From CmP2 sp052084925 (GTDB lineage: Bacteria > Actinomycetota > Actinomycetes > Actinomycetales > Micrococcaceae), in the NCBI GenBank assembly GCA_052084925.1, contig JBQDEV010000005.1, forward strand, positions 163,340-227,339: DNA of 64,000 nucleotides, in the 5' to 3' direction. The notes beneath the pieces were generated by a model. It ran no database searches. It was not told the origin of the DNA and saw only the letters and a list, made by a program, of their open reading frames with translations. This document shows positions 52,828 through 61,441 of the stretch, piece by piece. Both the position numbers and the translations under genes were made by a program. Each line of letters opens with the position of its first letter. The first letter of the stretch is position 1.

Positions 52828-54132
52828 ATGAGAACTGTGTCGGGCGAGATGCCGGTGCTGCGTGCGCTGCGGGTCGGGGTGCATGCCCTGACGGCGGTGC
52901 TGCTGGTGATCGGACTCGTCCGGGCGTTGCAGGAGACGACGTCGCCCGGTTTGCTGATCCTCACCGTGGTGCTGACGTGCGCGTTCGGCACGGTGTACCT
53001 GTTCGGCACCGCCTGGGAGTACCGGCGGCTGCGTAGCCGTGCCCCCGCCCCCTCCCGGGCTCTGACCCTGGGCTGGCTGGCCGCCGTGCTGGTGCTGTGG
53101 GCCGGGTTGCTCGGGTTGCACGCCGGGTTCGTGTGGCTGGCCTTCCCGCTGATGTTCCTAGTGCTGAATCTCGCGGGAGGTCCCGCACATCCCGGCGCCC
53201 TGGCCGGGGTGGCGCTGCTGTGGTCGGCGACCTGGGCGCTGCCCTGGTGGCACACCGGGATGGCGCCCACACTGCCCGAGATCCTGGGGCCGGGGGTCGG
53301 GGCGGTGGTGGCCGTGCTGATCTCGGCGGTGTACCGCAGCCTGCACGCCGAGGCCCTGCACCACCGCCGGGTGGCCGAGGCGCTGCGCGCTGCGCAGGTG
53401 GAACTGGCCGCCACCGAGCACCACGCCGGACAGCTGGCCGAGCGGGAGCGGCTCTCCCGCGAAATCCACGACACCCTCGCCCAGGGGCTCTCCTCCCTGG
53501 TGCTGCTCTCCCGTGCGGCCGGGCAGCGACCGGACCTGCCCGCCGACACCGCTGACGCGCTGGAGCTGATCGAGTCCACCGCCGGGGAGAACCTCGCCGA
53601 GGCGCGCCGCTTCGTGCACCGGCTGGCCGCTGTCGACACGGTGTCGCTACCCGAGACGCTCTCGCATCTGGTGGAGCGCACCCGCGCCGAGCTGGCGCTG
53701 CTGGGACGGCCCACCCAGTGCACCCTGTCCTGGCAGGGCGGCGCAGCGGAAGCGCTGCCGGAGCCGCTGGCCGCCGTCGTGCTGCGCACCGTGCAGGTCG
53801 GGCTCGGCAACGTGGTCGCCCACGCTGCCCCGCAGCGCGTGGTGGTCACGGTGGGGGTGTTCGACGACGTCGTCACCGTGGATGTCTTCGACGACGGCGC
53901 CGGATTCACCGCGGAGCCGCGGGACGAGAACGGCGCCCCGCGCACGGGTCTCCGCGACGATCACTCGGGGAAGGGCCTGAGTGGGCTGGCCCGCCGGGTG
54001 CGGTCGGTGCAGGGCCGGCTCGAGGTCGAATCGGCGCCGGGGGCGGGCACCGTGCTCGGGGTGCGGATTCCGCGCGGCGCCCTGACCATGGGCGAAACCG
54101 GTGCAACGGGCGAGACGGGGGAACCAGTATGA
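52828..54132 (+). CDS. Sensor histidine kinase, HisKA_3 type
   Basis: A 434-residue kinase with five or six membrane spans in residues 12-175, then a coiled-coil linker (HHRRVAEALRAAQVELAATE). The phospho-acceptor motif is RLSREIHDTLAQGLSSLVLL. The ATPase domain has VLRTVQVGLGNVVAHA (a divergent N box in which the usual Glu-Ala is replaced) and DDGAGF. There is no large sensor domain. Divergent from the ABC permease, whose expression it may control together with the following regulator. Confidence 0.9.
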   Translation: MRTVSGEMPVLRALRVGVHALTAVLLVIGLVRALQETTSPGLLILTVVLTCAFGTVYLFGTAWEYRRLRSRAPAPSRALTLGWLAAVLVLWAGLLGLHAGFVWLAFPLMFLVLNLAGGPAHPGALAGVALLWSATWALPWWHTGMAPTLPEILGPGVGAVVAVLISAVYRSLHAEALHHRRVAEALRAAQVELAATEHHAGQLAERERLSREIHDTLAQGLSSLVLLSRAAGQRPDLPADTADALELIESTAGENLAEARRFVHRLAAVDTVSLPETLSHLVERTRAELALLGRPTQCTLSWQGGAAEALPEPLAAVVLRTVQVGLGNVVAHAAPQRVVVTVGVFDDVVTVDVFDDGAGFTAEPRDENGAPRTGLRDDHSGKGLSGLARRVRSVQGRLEVESAPGAGTVLGVRIPRGALTMGETGATGETGEPV

Positions 54133-54788
54133 CGGGGACCGGGCCGATTCCGCCCCTCGAACCGGTCGCGCCCGCACTGCGGGTGCTGCTCGTGGATGAT
54201 CATCCGGTGGTGCGCGCGGGACTGGCCGCTCTGATCTCCGGGTTCGAGGGCATCACGGTGGCGGCCGAAGCCGGGGACGGGGCCGAGGCCCTGGAGCTGC
54301 TGGAGGCGGGGACGGAGGTTGACGTCGTCGTGATGGACCTGCAGATGCCCCGGCTGGACGGGGTGCGCGCCACCGCGGAGCTCACCGCCCGGGGCGGGCC
54401 GCCGGTGCTGGTGCTCACCACCTTCGATACCCGGGCCGATGTGGTGGCCGCGCTGCGGGCCGGGGCGGTGGGCTACCTGCTCAAGGACGCCCCGGCGCCC
54501 ACCCTGCGCCAGGCCCTACTCGACACCGCGGAACGACGGGCGACCCTGGCACCCGAGGTGGCCTCCGCCCTGGTGCAGCAGGTGAACCAACCGGCCCCGG
54601 CACTCTCAGCCCGCGAGGTAGAGCTGCTGCGCACCTTGGCCACCGGGGCCTCGAATCGCGAACTCGCCGCCGCGCTGTTCATCTCGCAGGCCACGGTGAA
54701 GACCCACCTGGTGCACATCTACGACAAACTGGGCGTCTCGAATCGCACCGCCGCGATCACCGTCGCTCGCGAGCAGCGGCTGATCTGA
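54129..54788 (+). CDS. NarL/LuxR-family response regulator
   Basis: A 219-residue regulator with receiver domain (LRVLLVDDHPVVRAGLAALI, Asp70 in VVVMDLQMPRLDG, Lys in YLLKDAPAP) and C-terminal LuxR helix-turn-helix (LSAREVELLRTLATGASN, ISQATVKTHLVHIYDKLGVS). It overlaps the kinase stop by four bases (ATGA). Confidence 0.94.
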   Translation: MTGTGPIPPLEPVAPALRVLLVDDHPVVRAGLAALISGFEGITVAAEAGDGAEALELLEAGTEVDVVVMDLQMPRLDGVRATAELTARGGPPVLVLTTFDTRADVVAALRAGAVGYLLKDAPAPTLRQALLDTAERRATLAPEVASALVQQVNQPAPALSAREVELLRTLATGASNRELAAALFISQATVKTHLVHIYDKLGVSNRTAAITVAREQRLI

Positions 54789-54792
54789 GCGG

Positions 54793-55740
54793 TCAGTCCG
54801 TCTCTGTCTCGGGGATCATGGCCAGCGCGGAGGTGAGCACCTGCTCGGCGATCTGTTGGAATTCGGTGTCGCGTACCTGCTCGGGTCCGACGAACGAGAC
54901 CATGGCCACATAGCCGTCCTGCTCGCGGACCAGCACCAGGGCGGTGCGCTGATCGCCGGCGCCGGAGCCAGCCCCGGTGGTCTCGGGGGTCCGTTGCCAG
55001 ATCAGTCCGGTGCCCTCCGCCAGTGCACCCTCGAGCTCCACCGCCTCGGCAGTGAACCGGTAGGAGGCGGACTCCTCGTAGCCCTCCGGCACGGTGGTGT
55101 CGCTGATCCGCATGCTGAGTTCGGCGCAGTCGCCGGTGAGTTCACCCACGGTGTCGACGTAGTCCTGCACCTGCCCGGCTGCTGCTTCGCCCCCGCCCAC
55201 ATCCTCGCCCACGGCGGCGACCTCCACGGTGCCGGTGCCGGTGAAGCTCGCGGAGCTGAAGTCGACACGGGAGGCGTACTCGGTGCTGGTCAGCAGCGGC
55301 GACCAGTCCAGGGCGGTCAGCGGTGCCGTGCACTCGGCGGGGGTGATCCGGGTGCCCGACTGGTTGACGGCCCGGGACTGCGCCTGTTGCCGAAACTGGT
55401 CGATCTCCGACTGGCTGGCCGCCCGCTGCTCGGTGAAGCCCAATTCAGCCGCATGCGAGGCTGCAGCTCCGGAAGCCTGCTGGTCGACCCGGGCGTCGGG
55501 CGAGGCGTCGACCTCGGCCGGACCCTCCGCTGCGCTTTCCTCGTCTGAGGCGGAACCGGCCCCGGTGTCGACCTCGGGATGACCGCCGGGCAGTTCCAGA
55601 GCGGACTCCGACGCCGAGTCCTCGGGAGCGTCATCGCCGGAGGCGCAGCCGGCGAGCAACAGGGCGGCGATTCCCAGGATTCCTGCGGTCCGGGCGGTCT
55701 TCGTCGTCGTTCTCATCGTCGGTGTCGTCGGTCTCGTCAT
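54793..55740 (-). CDS. Lipoprotein of unknown function in the copper cluster
   Basis: A 315-residue lipoprotein. The signal ends with the lipobox LLLAGCASG (Cys about residue 32). An acidic, disordered stretch (33-90) and an Ala/Gln-rich helix (about 95-125) precede a mixed alpha/beta domain with one Cys pair (TPAECTAPLTALDW and LTGDCAELSMRI). AGGAGG lies before ATG 55740, which overlaps the CopD-CtaG stop (ATGA), so it is the last gene of that operon. A role in copper sensing or delivery would be inference only. Confidence 0.78.
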   Translation of the reverse strand: MTRPTTPTMRTTTKTARTAGILGIAALLLAGCASGDDAPEDSASESALELPGGHPEVDTGAGSASDEESAAEGPAEVDASPDARVDQQASGAAASHAAELGFTEQRAASQSEIDQFRQQAQSRAVNQSGTRITPAECTAPLTALDWSPLLTSTEYASRVDFSSASFTGTGTVEVAAVGEDVGGGEAAAGQVQDYVDTVGELTGDCAELSMRISDTTVPEGYEESASYRFTAEAVELEGALAEGTGLIWQRTPETTGAGSGAGDQRTALVLVREQDGYVAMVSFVGPEQVRDTEFQQIAEQVLTSALAMIPETETD

Positions 55741-57971
55741 CGCGGGGTGCCTCCTGTGGGCGTGTCGGCGCCGCCATCGCGGCGGGTGTCATCAGGGCGG
55801 GCGGTGCCATAGCGGGCGGCATCGTGAGCGGCGTCCTGGGCCGCGAGGCGGGCGAACATGTCGTTCCAGTCGGCGAGCTCCTGGTTGCCGGATGCATCCG
55901 CGCGGCGGTCTTCGTTCTTCTCGGTCTTCTTGTCGTTGCGCCACCACTGCCACACGGTGATCACGGCCATCACCACGGTGGGGAACTCGCCGATCCCCCA
56001 CATGAACGCGCCGCCGAGCTGTTGATCGGCAATGGCGCTGGGACCCCAGTCCCGGCCCAGCGAGGAGAACCACGCGGCCTCCAGCAGCGCCTCGGATCCC
56101 ATGATCGCCACCCCGATGAAAGCGTGGAACATCATGGTGGCCAGCAGCAGCACCAGCCGCAGCGGGTACATGGGCCGGTGCGGCAGCGGGTCGATGCCGA
56201 TCATCACGGTGGCGAAGAGGAACCCGGTGATCAGGAAGTGCACGTTCATCAGCTCGTGGCCGACGTGGGCGTCCAGGGCGAAGCCGAAGATCGGGGTGTA
56301 GTAGAAAATGAGCAGCGACCCGGCGAAATTCATACCCACGAAGATCGGGTGGGTGACAAAGCGACCCCAGCCGGAGTGCAGCAGCGCCAGCATCCATTCG
56401 CGCGGGCCCCGAGTCCCGTCCTTGCGGGAGGTCAGCGAACGCAGAGCGAGGGTGATCGGGGCGCCGAGCACCAGGAACAGCGGGGCGATCATGGTCAGCG
56501 TCATGTGTGCCACCATGTGCGCGGAGAACAGCACGTTCGAGTACACCGCGGGGGCGCCGGAGGTGGTCCAGTGCAGCACCACGAGTCCGATCAGCCAGGA
56601 GATGGTGCGCAGCATCGGCCAGCGGTCGCCACGACGGCGCAGGCGCACCGCGGCACGCAGGTACCACAGGGCGAGGAACACGATGATGGCCACCCATAGC
56701 CAGTCCAGCCGCCAGGTGTCGACCCACCGTGCGGCGGTCAGTTCCGGGGGCAGGTCATAGCCGGTGAGTAGCCGGGCTGGGGAGGCATTCGGGGGCTCCT
56801 CCTCCGGCTTGGGCGGGGCGGTACGGCCCAGAATGGTGGCCAGCGACATCACCGCGGTCATGATCAGGATCTCCACCCCGATCAGCCGCCACAGCAGCCG
56901 GTTCACCGCGGAGTCGGGGGCGCCGATGCGCGGGATCAGCCATTGTCGGTGCGCCAGACCGATGAGTCCCAGCAGCACGGTGCCCAGGAATTTCGCGATC
57001 ACCAGCAGCCCGTACGGGCTCAGCAGCTGGTCCAGGTGCTCCATGCGCACGGAGGCGTTGACCACCCCGGAGACGGCCACGGTGAACAGGGAGAGGCCCG
57101 CCAGTACCGAATAGCGCTGCAGGACCACCTGGGCCAGGGGCCGCTGCTGGTCTGCGCTGCCTTTCTGCGCGGCCCGCACCCGGCCGGTGAGCACCGGCGC
57201 CAGCAGCATCAGCAGCACGAGTCCGCCCATCCACAGCAGCACCCCGAGCAGGTGCAAGCCGATCGAGTTCACGGCGGCGGTGTGATCGTCGCCGGAGGCG
57301 GAGTGCCCGATCAGCGCCATCGGCACCACCCCGAGCAGGGCGAGCACGGCGGTGAAGCCAAGCGCCGTTGGGGAGCGCAGCGCGAACACGAGCGAGGTGA
57401 CGACGGCGGCGATCACGGTCATCCAGAACCAGGCCTGGCCCACGGAGATGGTCTGCACGTAGTCGACCAGCCCGGTGGTGAACCCGGCCGAGGAGTTCAG
57501 CGCCATCCCGGCCAGGTCGGAGTAGGTGAAGACCGCCTGGCCGAGCGCAGACAGCGTCCACACCGCGCCAGCAGCGGCAGCAACGGTGAGGGTGCGGCGG
57601 TACGCCGGATGCTCATCGTCCAGGGTTCCGGCCGGCACCGAGGCTGAGCTGCCCGATTTCTTCGTCTTAGCGCGGGACCGCCCGGCCGACCACCGGGGCA
57701 GGATCCCGGTCGCGAAGACCAGGGCTCCCACGGTGATCGACCAGGCGGTGTTGTGCATGACCTTCGTCAGCGGTAGTCCCCACCGGGTGAGGGCGCCCGG
57801 GTCGGAGAGCTGCTGCACGGCTGTCACCCCGGTGTAGAACCCGGCCAGCACGATCACGAGGACCCCGACGACGACGGCGGACGGCCACACCCAGGTTCCG
57901 GTGCGGCGCAGCACGGCCTCGGCCCCGCCGGGGCTTCTCGTGTCTCGGGTGGACTTCTTCGTGGTGGGCAT
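55737..57971 (-). CDS. Fused CopD / CtaG-like copper membrane protein
   Basis: A 744-residue protein of about 16 spans. Residues 1-390 are CopD-like (copper importer): LTKVMHNTAWSITVGALVFA and GVLLWMGGLVLLMLLAPVLT. Residues 400-680 are the cytochrome c oxidase assembly (CtaG, caa3-type) domain: RTISWLIGLVVLHWTTSG, FSAHMVAHMTLTMIAPLFLV with conserved His, and MNVHFLITGFLFATVMIG. This fusion is common in actinobacteria and links copper uptake to oxidase metallation. The C-terminal 60 residues are polar. It lies 51 bases after copC. Confidence 0.92.
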   Translation of the reverse strand: MPTTKKSTRDTRSPGGAEAVLRRTGTWVWPSAVVVGVLVIVLAGFYTGVTAVQQLSDPGALTRWGLPLTKVMHNTAWSITVGALVFATGILPRWSAGRSRAKTKKSGSSASVPAGTLDDEHPAYRRTLTVAAAAGAVWTLSALGQAVFTYSDLAGMALNSSAGFTTGLVDYVQTISVGQAWFWMTVIAAVVTSLVFALRSPTALGFTAVLALLGVVPMALIGHSASGDDHTAAVNSIGLHLLGVLLWMGGLVLLMLLAPVLTGRVRAAQKGSADQQRPLAQVVLQRYSVLAGLSLFTVAVSGVVNASVRMEHLDQLLSPYGLLVIAKFLGTVLLGLIGLAHRQWLIPRIGAPDSAVNRLLWRLIGVEILIMTAVMSLATILGRTAPPKPEEEPPNASPARLLTGYDLPPELTAARWVDTWRLDWLWVAIIVFLALWYLRAAVRLRRRGDRWPMLRTISWLIGLVVLHWTTSGAPAVYSNVLFSAHMVAHMTLTMIAPLFLVLGAPITLALRSLTSRKDGTRGPREWMLALLHSGWGRFVTHPIFVGMNFAGSLLIFYYTPIFGFALDAHVGHELMNVHFLITGFLFATVMIGIDPLPHRPMYPLRLVLLLATMMFHAFIGVAIMGSEALLEAAWFSSLGRDWGPSAIADQQLGGAFMWGIGEFPTVVMAVITVWQWWRNDKKTEKNEDRRADASGNQELADWNDMFARLAAQDAAHDAARYGTARPDDTRRDGGADTPTGGTPR

Positions 57972-58022
57972 GGGTCCTTCGGGGGTTGGGGTGAAGCCGT
58001 GCGGCGAGCGGATCAGGCTCGA

Positions 58023-58778
58023 TCAGGCCTGGTCGGGTCCGTTCCCGGTCGGGGTGGAGCCGTCGTGCTGGCGCACCGCCCGGATCACCCAGACGGCGCC
58101 GAGCGCGATGACGACCAGTGCCGCGAGCACCGCGATCCACACCCAGCTGGGCACGGCCGGTGCCACAGGCGCGGTCTCGGAGGCCGCATCAGTTTCGGCA
58201 GACTCAGCAGGCTCAGCGGACTCGGCAGACTCGGTGGCGTCGGCGCTGTCCTCAGCGGCGGGCTCCGAGGGGGCCGCCTCGATCTCACAGCCCTCTCCGG
58301 GAGCGGTCGCCTCCTCGGCGCTGGGGGCATCCGGGTCATCGAGAGTGAAGGAGAAGCTCTCCTCCCCCACGTGACCATCCGAGTACACCACGCGGTATCC
58401 GAGGGTGTAGTCCCCGTTGGGCATGCCCTCGCAGGTGTCGGTGGTGAGGTCGTAGCCCGCCACGGTGACGTCCCCGCTGACCCAGGAGTCCCCGTTGGCG
58501 TCGGTGATGTCGATCAGGTTGGTTAGCCCCTCGCCGTCCAGCGGGGTCCCGGAGAAGGTCAGGATGACGTCCTGCGGGGTCTCGGTCAGGGTCTCGCCGC
58601 TGGCCGGTGTGGATTCCAGCAGCTCGTCGTGCGCCAGCGCACCGGGAGCGGTGGCGAGCAGCAGCACCGCACCCAGACCAAGCGCGGTCCCGGCGGTGAG
58701 GCTGTGCCGCAGTCCACCGGAACGCCGCCGCGGCTCAGGGTGTCCAGGGGTAACAGAAAGAGGGGTGTTTTCGATCAT
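58023..58778 (-). CDS. CopC-domain copper-binding membrane-anchored protein
   Basis: A 251-residue protein. The signal peptide ends near APGALA, so the mature protein begins with HDELLESTPASGETL, placing His at its N-terminus as in CopC proteins that bind Cu(II). The CopC beta-barrel domain (about 50-150) includes VILTFSGTPLDGEG and the second copper His in YSDGHVGEESF. An acidic Glu/Ala/Ser linker (about 155-205) and a C-terminal membrane span (SWVWIAVLAALVVIALG) follow. It acts with the CopD-CtaG protein downstream. Confidence 0.92.
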   Translation of the reverse strand: MIENTPLSVTPGHPEPRRRSGGLRHSLTAGTALGLGAVLLLATAPGALAHDELLESTPASGETLTETPQDVILTFSGTPLDGEGLTNLIDITDANGDSWVSGDVTVAGYDLTTDTCEGMPNGDYTLGYRVVYSDGHVGEESFSFTLDDPDAPSAEEATAPGEGCEIEAAPSEPAAEDSADATESAESAEPAESAETDAASETAPVAPAVPSWVWIAVLAALVVIALGAVWVIRAVRQHDGSTPTGNGPDQA

Positions 58779-58835
58779 GAATTGTGTTGTCCTTGCGTGG
58801 CCGCCGCTGGAGGGCGGAAAGAAAAAATGAGGGTC

Positions 58836-59474
58836 TCAGGGCAAGGAGAGCACCGGCGGACCACGAGGGCTCACCGAGGAGATCAGCAGATACTGGCGCG
58901 GGGCCTGCTGCGGCCCGATCGACACCGGGCGAGGCTTCTGCGCGGCGAGGACCTGCGCCGCGGCGCGCAACAGGCGTCGGCTGCCAGCCAACAGCAGCAG
59001 GTCGAGCAGCCGGAACGCGGTGGCTTCACCGTGATGGATGACGGCGTAGGCCCCCACCGCGGCCAGCAGGTGCGCCAACAGCATGAGACCACCGAGCGCC
59101 CCGTGCACGACGGGGGCGGTGTGGGCGGTGTCCACCACGGTCTGCACGGTGAGTGACTCCACGTGATGACCGTGGCCGCTGCCCGACACCGCTCTCACAT
59201 GCGAACCAGCCGCTCCGGCGCTGCCGAAGAGGGTGAAGAAGACGTGGAAGAGACATTGGCTCAACGCGATGGCGCCGAGAGTGCGGAGCCGGGACCAGCG
59301 CCGTCCGGCCAGGGCGGTGCAGATCGGTCCGGCCAGTACCAGGGTGAAGACCCACACGATCGGGGCCACACTGTGGTCGCCGTGGTCGCCGCCGAGGTGG
59401 GCGAGGGAGTGTCCGCCGGCGGCGAGGAGGGTGATGAGTCCGGCGGCGAGCCAGCCGCGCAGCAGCCGCTTCAT
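58836..59474 (-). CDS. His-rich membrane protein of the copper cluster
   Basis: A 212-residue membrane protein with about four spans. It starts MKRLLRGWLAAGLITLLAAG and has His-rich loops: HSLAHLGGDHGDHS near residue 23, HVRAVSGSGHGHHVES near 105 and VVHGALGGLMLLAHLLAA near 135. The His clusters face the membrane surface and suggest metal handling. No family was recognised. GGAGG lies seven bases before ATG 59474. It is the first gene of the operon. The longer frame running into the Ns is an assembly artefact. Confidence 0.75.
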   Translation of the reverse strand: MKRLLRGWLAAGLITLLAAGGHSLAHLGGDHGDHSVAPIVWVFTLVLAGPICTALAGRRWSRLRTLGAIALSQCLFHVFFTLFGSAGAAGSHVRAVSGSGHGHHVESLTVQTVVDTAHTAPVVHGALGGLMLLAHLLAAVGAYAVIHHGEATAFRLLDLLLLAGSRRLLRAAAQVLAAQKPRPVSIGPQQAPRQYLLISSVSPRGPPVLSLP

Positions 59475-59484
59475 GCCGACACCT

Positions 59485-59654
59485 CCCCTGACCTGTCCGA
59501 GCGGGGCGTCCTCGCCCCGTAGATATTCTGTCACGAACCCGGGGCCCGGGCTTAAACAGACGGCGGGGGGGTGACCCGGTTGTGTGTGGCCCCCCCGCGG
59601 GGTTGTTAAGGAGAAGAAATGCCCGCGGGCGCCCGCGGGAGCGGGGAGCCCCCG
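59485..59654. repeat. Left copy of a spurious duplication at the scaffold gap
   Basis: These 170 bases match 59665-59834 at a constant 180-base offset, with many homopolymer-type differences (runs of C and G). The last part is a degraded reading of the 3' end of the HU gene: GGTTGTTAAGGAGAAGAAAT against TGTTGATCAGGAGATCACTT. It looks like a low-quality contig end. Confidence 0.85.
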
Positions 59655-59664
59655 NNNNNNNNNN
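59655..59664. other. Assembly gap of ten Ns
   Basis: Ten N bases join two contig ends that appear to be the same locus read twice. The true distance between the His-rich protein gene and HU is therefore probably about 180 bases shorter than shown. Confidence 0.97.
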
Positions 59665-59834
59665 CCCCTCACTTGTCCGCGGGGGGCGCCCCCCCCCCGC
59701 CGATATCCCGCCCCGCCCCGGGGCCCCGGGCTCAAACACCCGGGGGGTCACCCACGTTTGGTTGCGCCCCCCGCCGTCGGTGTTGATCAGGAGATCACTT
59801 GCCCGATGCAGCGCTCTTCAGCTTCGAGCCAGCG
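59665..59834. repeat. Right copy of the spurious duplication at the scaffold gap
   Basis: Partner of 59485-59654. Its left half (59665-59780) has long C/G runs suggesting base-calling errors, while its right half is clean HU coding sequence and so is the trustworthy copy there. Confidence 0.85.
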
Positions 59835-60079
59835 GAGATCTTCACGCCGTAGCCCGCGGGGATCTCGATGGACTCGCCGGTGCGGGGGTTGCGGCCGGTG
59901 CGAGCAGCACGCTCGGTGCGCTCCACGGAGAGCCAGCCCGGGATGGTCACCTTTTCACCCTTGGAGACCTGCGAAGTGAAGACCTCGAAGACGGCATCCA
60001 GCACGCCGTTGACGGCTGCCTGGGAGTTGCCGGACTTCTCAGCAACGGCGGCGACAAGTTCACTGCGGTTAATAGCCAT
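59795..60079 (-). CDS. HU-family nucleoid-associated DNA-binding protein
   Basis: A 94-residue HU/IHF-like protein that bends and compacts DNA. It has the standard fold: MAINRSELVAAVAEKSGNSQ, VNGVLDAVFEVFTSQVSKGE, and the DNA-binding arm RTGRNPRTGESIEIPAGYGV. It lacks the long Lys/Ala-rich tail of mycobacterial HupB. AGGAGG precedes ATG 60079. Its 3' end reaches the scaffold-gap repeat, but the reading frame is intact. Confidence 0.95.
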   Translation of the reverse strand: MAINRSELVAAVAEKSGNSQAAVNGVLDAVFEVFTSQVSKGEKVTIPGWLSVERTERAARTGRNPRTGESIEIPAGYGVKISAGSKLKSAASGK

Positions 60080-60331
60080 GTGTCCTCCTGGACGTTGATT
60101 CGTGGCCCCGACTCGTGCCGGGTTCATTGGAAAACTACCATCATCTGCGCCGACATGCCTTATTTCACGGCGTTTTCCGGCGGATTCGGGCCAATTCTCG
60201 GGAAATTTCCAGCCCATCAGCCCCGCGAATTCACTTTCGTCACAGCCTTGAGGGGCAGGTGAGTGCCTTCGTCGGTGACCTGGACGGCCCCGGCAGGAGC
60301 TCGAGTTGGGAAGGGACCCGGGATTAAACGA
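60080..60331. other. HU upstream region without a gene
   Basis: About 250 bases separate HU from the end of rpsN. They hold the HU ribosome-binding site and AT-richer stretches that should carry its promoter (around 60120-60200), but no unambiguous -35/-10 pair. No coding signal is seen. Confidence 0.5.
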
Positions 60332-60367
60332 CGACGGCGGCAACGAGAATTCTCGTTGCCGCCGTCG
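60332..60367 (-). terminator. Perfect 36-bp palindromic terminator after rpsN
   Basis: Two 18-base arms (CGACGGCGGCAACGAGAA and its exact complement) meet at GAATTC. On the minus strand it is followed by CGTTTAAT, and it lies 38 bases after the rpsN stop, so it ends the rpmB-rpmG-rpsN operon. Confidence 0.9.
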
Positions 60368-60405
60368 AGCGGGTCTTCAGTGACGCGCCCTGGGAAATCC
60401 GAGGA

Positions 60406-60711
60406 CTACCAGGAGGACTTGGTCACGCCGGGCAGTTCGCCGCGGTGCGCCATGTCGCGGAAGCGTACACGGGAGATGCCGAACTTCTGGAACGTGCCGC
60501 GGGGGCGGCCGTCGATCGAGTCGCGGTTGCGCACGCGGATCGGGGAGGCGTCGCGGGGCAGCTTCTGCAAGCCCACGCGAGCGGCTTCACGAGCCTCGTC
60601 GGTAGCGTTCGGGTCGATCAGGGTCTTCTTCAGCTGCTCGCGCTTCTCGGCGTTGCGAGCAACGATCACTTTACGCTGTTCGTTCTTAGCGATCTTGGAC
60701 TTCTTCGCCAT
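60406..60711 (-). CDS. rpsN: 30S ribosomal protein S14 (zinc-free type)
   Basis: A 101-residue S14 of the long, Cys-free type (MAKKSKIAKNEQRKVIVARN, then LPRDASPIRVRNRDSIDGRP and GTFQKFGISRVRFRDMAHRG). It lacks the CxxC pairs of zinc-binding S14. It starts three bases after the rpmG stop. Confidence 0.97.
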   Translation of the reverse strand: MAKKSKIAKNEQRKVIVARNAEKREQLKKTLIDPNATDEAREAARVGLQKLPRDASPIRVRNRDSIDGRPRGTFQKFGISRVRFRDMAHRGELPGVTKSSW

Positions 60712-60714
60712 GCC

Positions 60715-60882
60715 TTAGCGCTCCTCTCGGAAATCAACGTGCTGTCGTGCCACCGGATCGTACTTCTTCAGCGTGATGCGATCCGGGTTGTTGCGGCGGT
60801 TCTTGCGGGTCACGTAGGTGTACCCGGTGCCGGCCGTGGACTTCAGCTTGATGATCGGGCGCAGGCCTTTGTCTTTTGCCAT
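60715..60882 (-). CDS. rpmG: 50S ribosomal protein L33 (zinc-free type)
   Basis: A 55-residue L33 beginning MAKDKGLRPIIKLKSTAG, with TYVTRKNRRNNPDRITLKKY and ending FREER. It has no Cys, so it is the zinc-independent form. It starts one base after the rpmB stop and ends three bases before rpsN. Confidence 0.96.
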   Translation of the reverse strand: MAKDKGLRPIIKLKSTAGTGYTYVTRKNRRNNPDRITLKKYDPVARQHVDFREER

Positions 60883-60883
60883 A

Positions 60884-61120
60884 TCAGAGCTTCACTCCCT
60901 TGGCGATCAGTTCGGCGACCACGGCATCGATGCCGCGGGCATCGATGGTCTTGATGCCCTTGGTCGACAGGGTCAGGGTGACGTTGCGGCGCAACGACGG
61001 GACCCAGTAGGTCTTCTTCTGGATGTTCGGGTTGAACCGGCGCTTGGTGCGACGGTGCGAGTGGGAGATGCTGTGGCCAAAGCCTGGCCCAGCCCCGGTT
61101 ACCTGGCAGTTCGCTGCCAT
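60884..61120 (-). CDS. rpmB: 50S ribosomal protein L28
   Basis: A 78-residue L28 (MAANCQVTGAGPGFGHSISH, SHRRTKRRFNPNIQKKTYW, LTLSTKGIKTIDARGIDAVV). Only one Cys is present, so no zinc ribbon. ATG 61120 follows AGGAG by five bases; the GTG at 61126 is less likely. First gene of rpmB-rpmG-rpsN. Confidence 0.96.
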   Translation of the reverse strand: MAANCQVTGAGPGFGHSISHSHRRTKRRFNPNIQKKTYWVPSLRRNVTLTLSTKGIKTIDARGIDAVVAELIAKGVKL

Positions 61121-61423
61121 GATCACTCCTCGTGTCAGTAGTAGTAAAAGAACGGGCGGAACCCGCTAACGAGCCCCGCCACCAGTTGTGACACCGCGCT
61201 CTTACTGCGACTTTCCGAAGGTGTACCAGGCTGGGTGAGAACCAACCGAAGTGCCCTTTTGATCGCTAGGGGAAGACGGTGAGCCCCGCGATTCTGCCCA
61301 CCGACAAGGTCGGCGGACATGATCGTGGGATCCGGTTTACGGGATCTGCGCTGTTTTCCGACGCCAGCTCCGACCGTCCGGGCACGAAGCCCCTTCGGCG
61401 CACACTGGCACAGCGCAGTTAAC

Positions 61424-61441
61424 GCCCTATTATCTTAGGGC
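61424..61441. promoter_or_regulatory. Palindrome GCCCTA-N6-TAGGGC over the rpmB -10
   Basis: A perfect 6-bp inverted repeat with a 6-bp spacer (TTATCT) covers the proposed -10 element. It is placed to act as an operator; the binding protein is unknown. Confidence 0.45.

Noticed and set aside
58836..59735. A 299-codon version of the His-rich membrane protein running through the Ns
   Set aside because: The first 87 codons come from the faulty contig-end repeat and contain unknown residues. ATG 59474 has a good ribosome-binding site.
61135..61320. A 61-codon frame in the rpmB leader
   Set aside because: No ribosome-binding site, ends in an artificial-looking FFYYY, and no resemblance to a known leader peptide or small protein.
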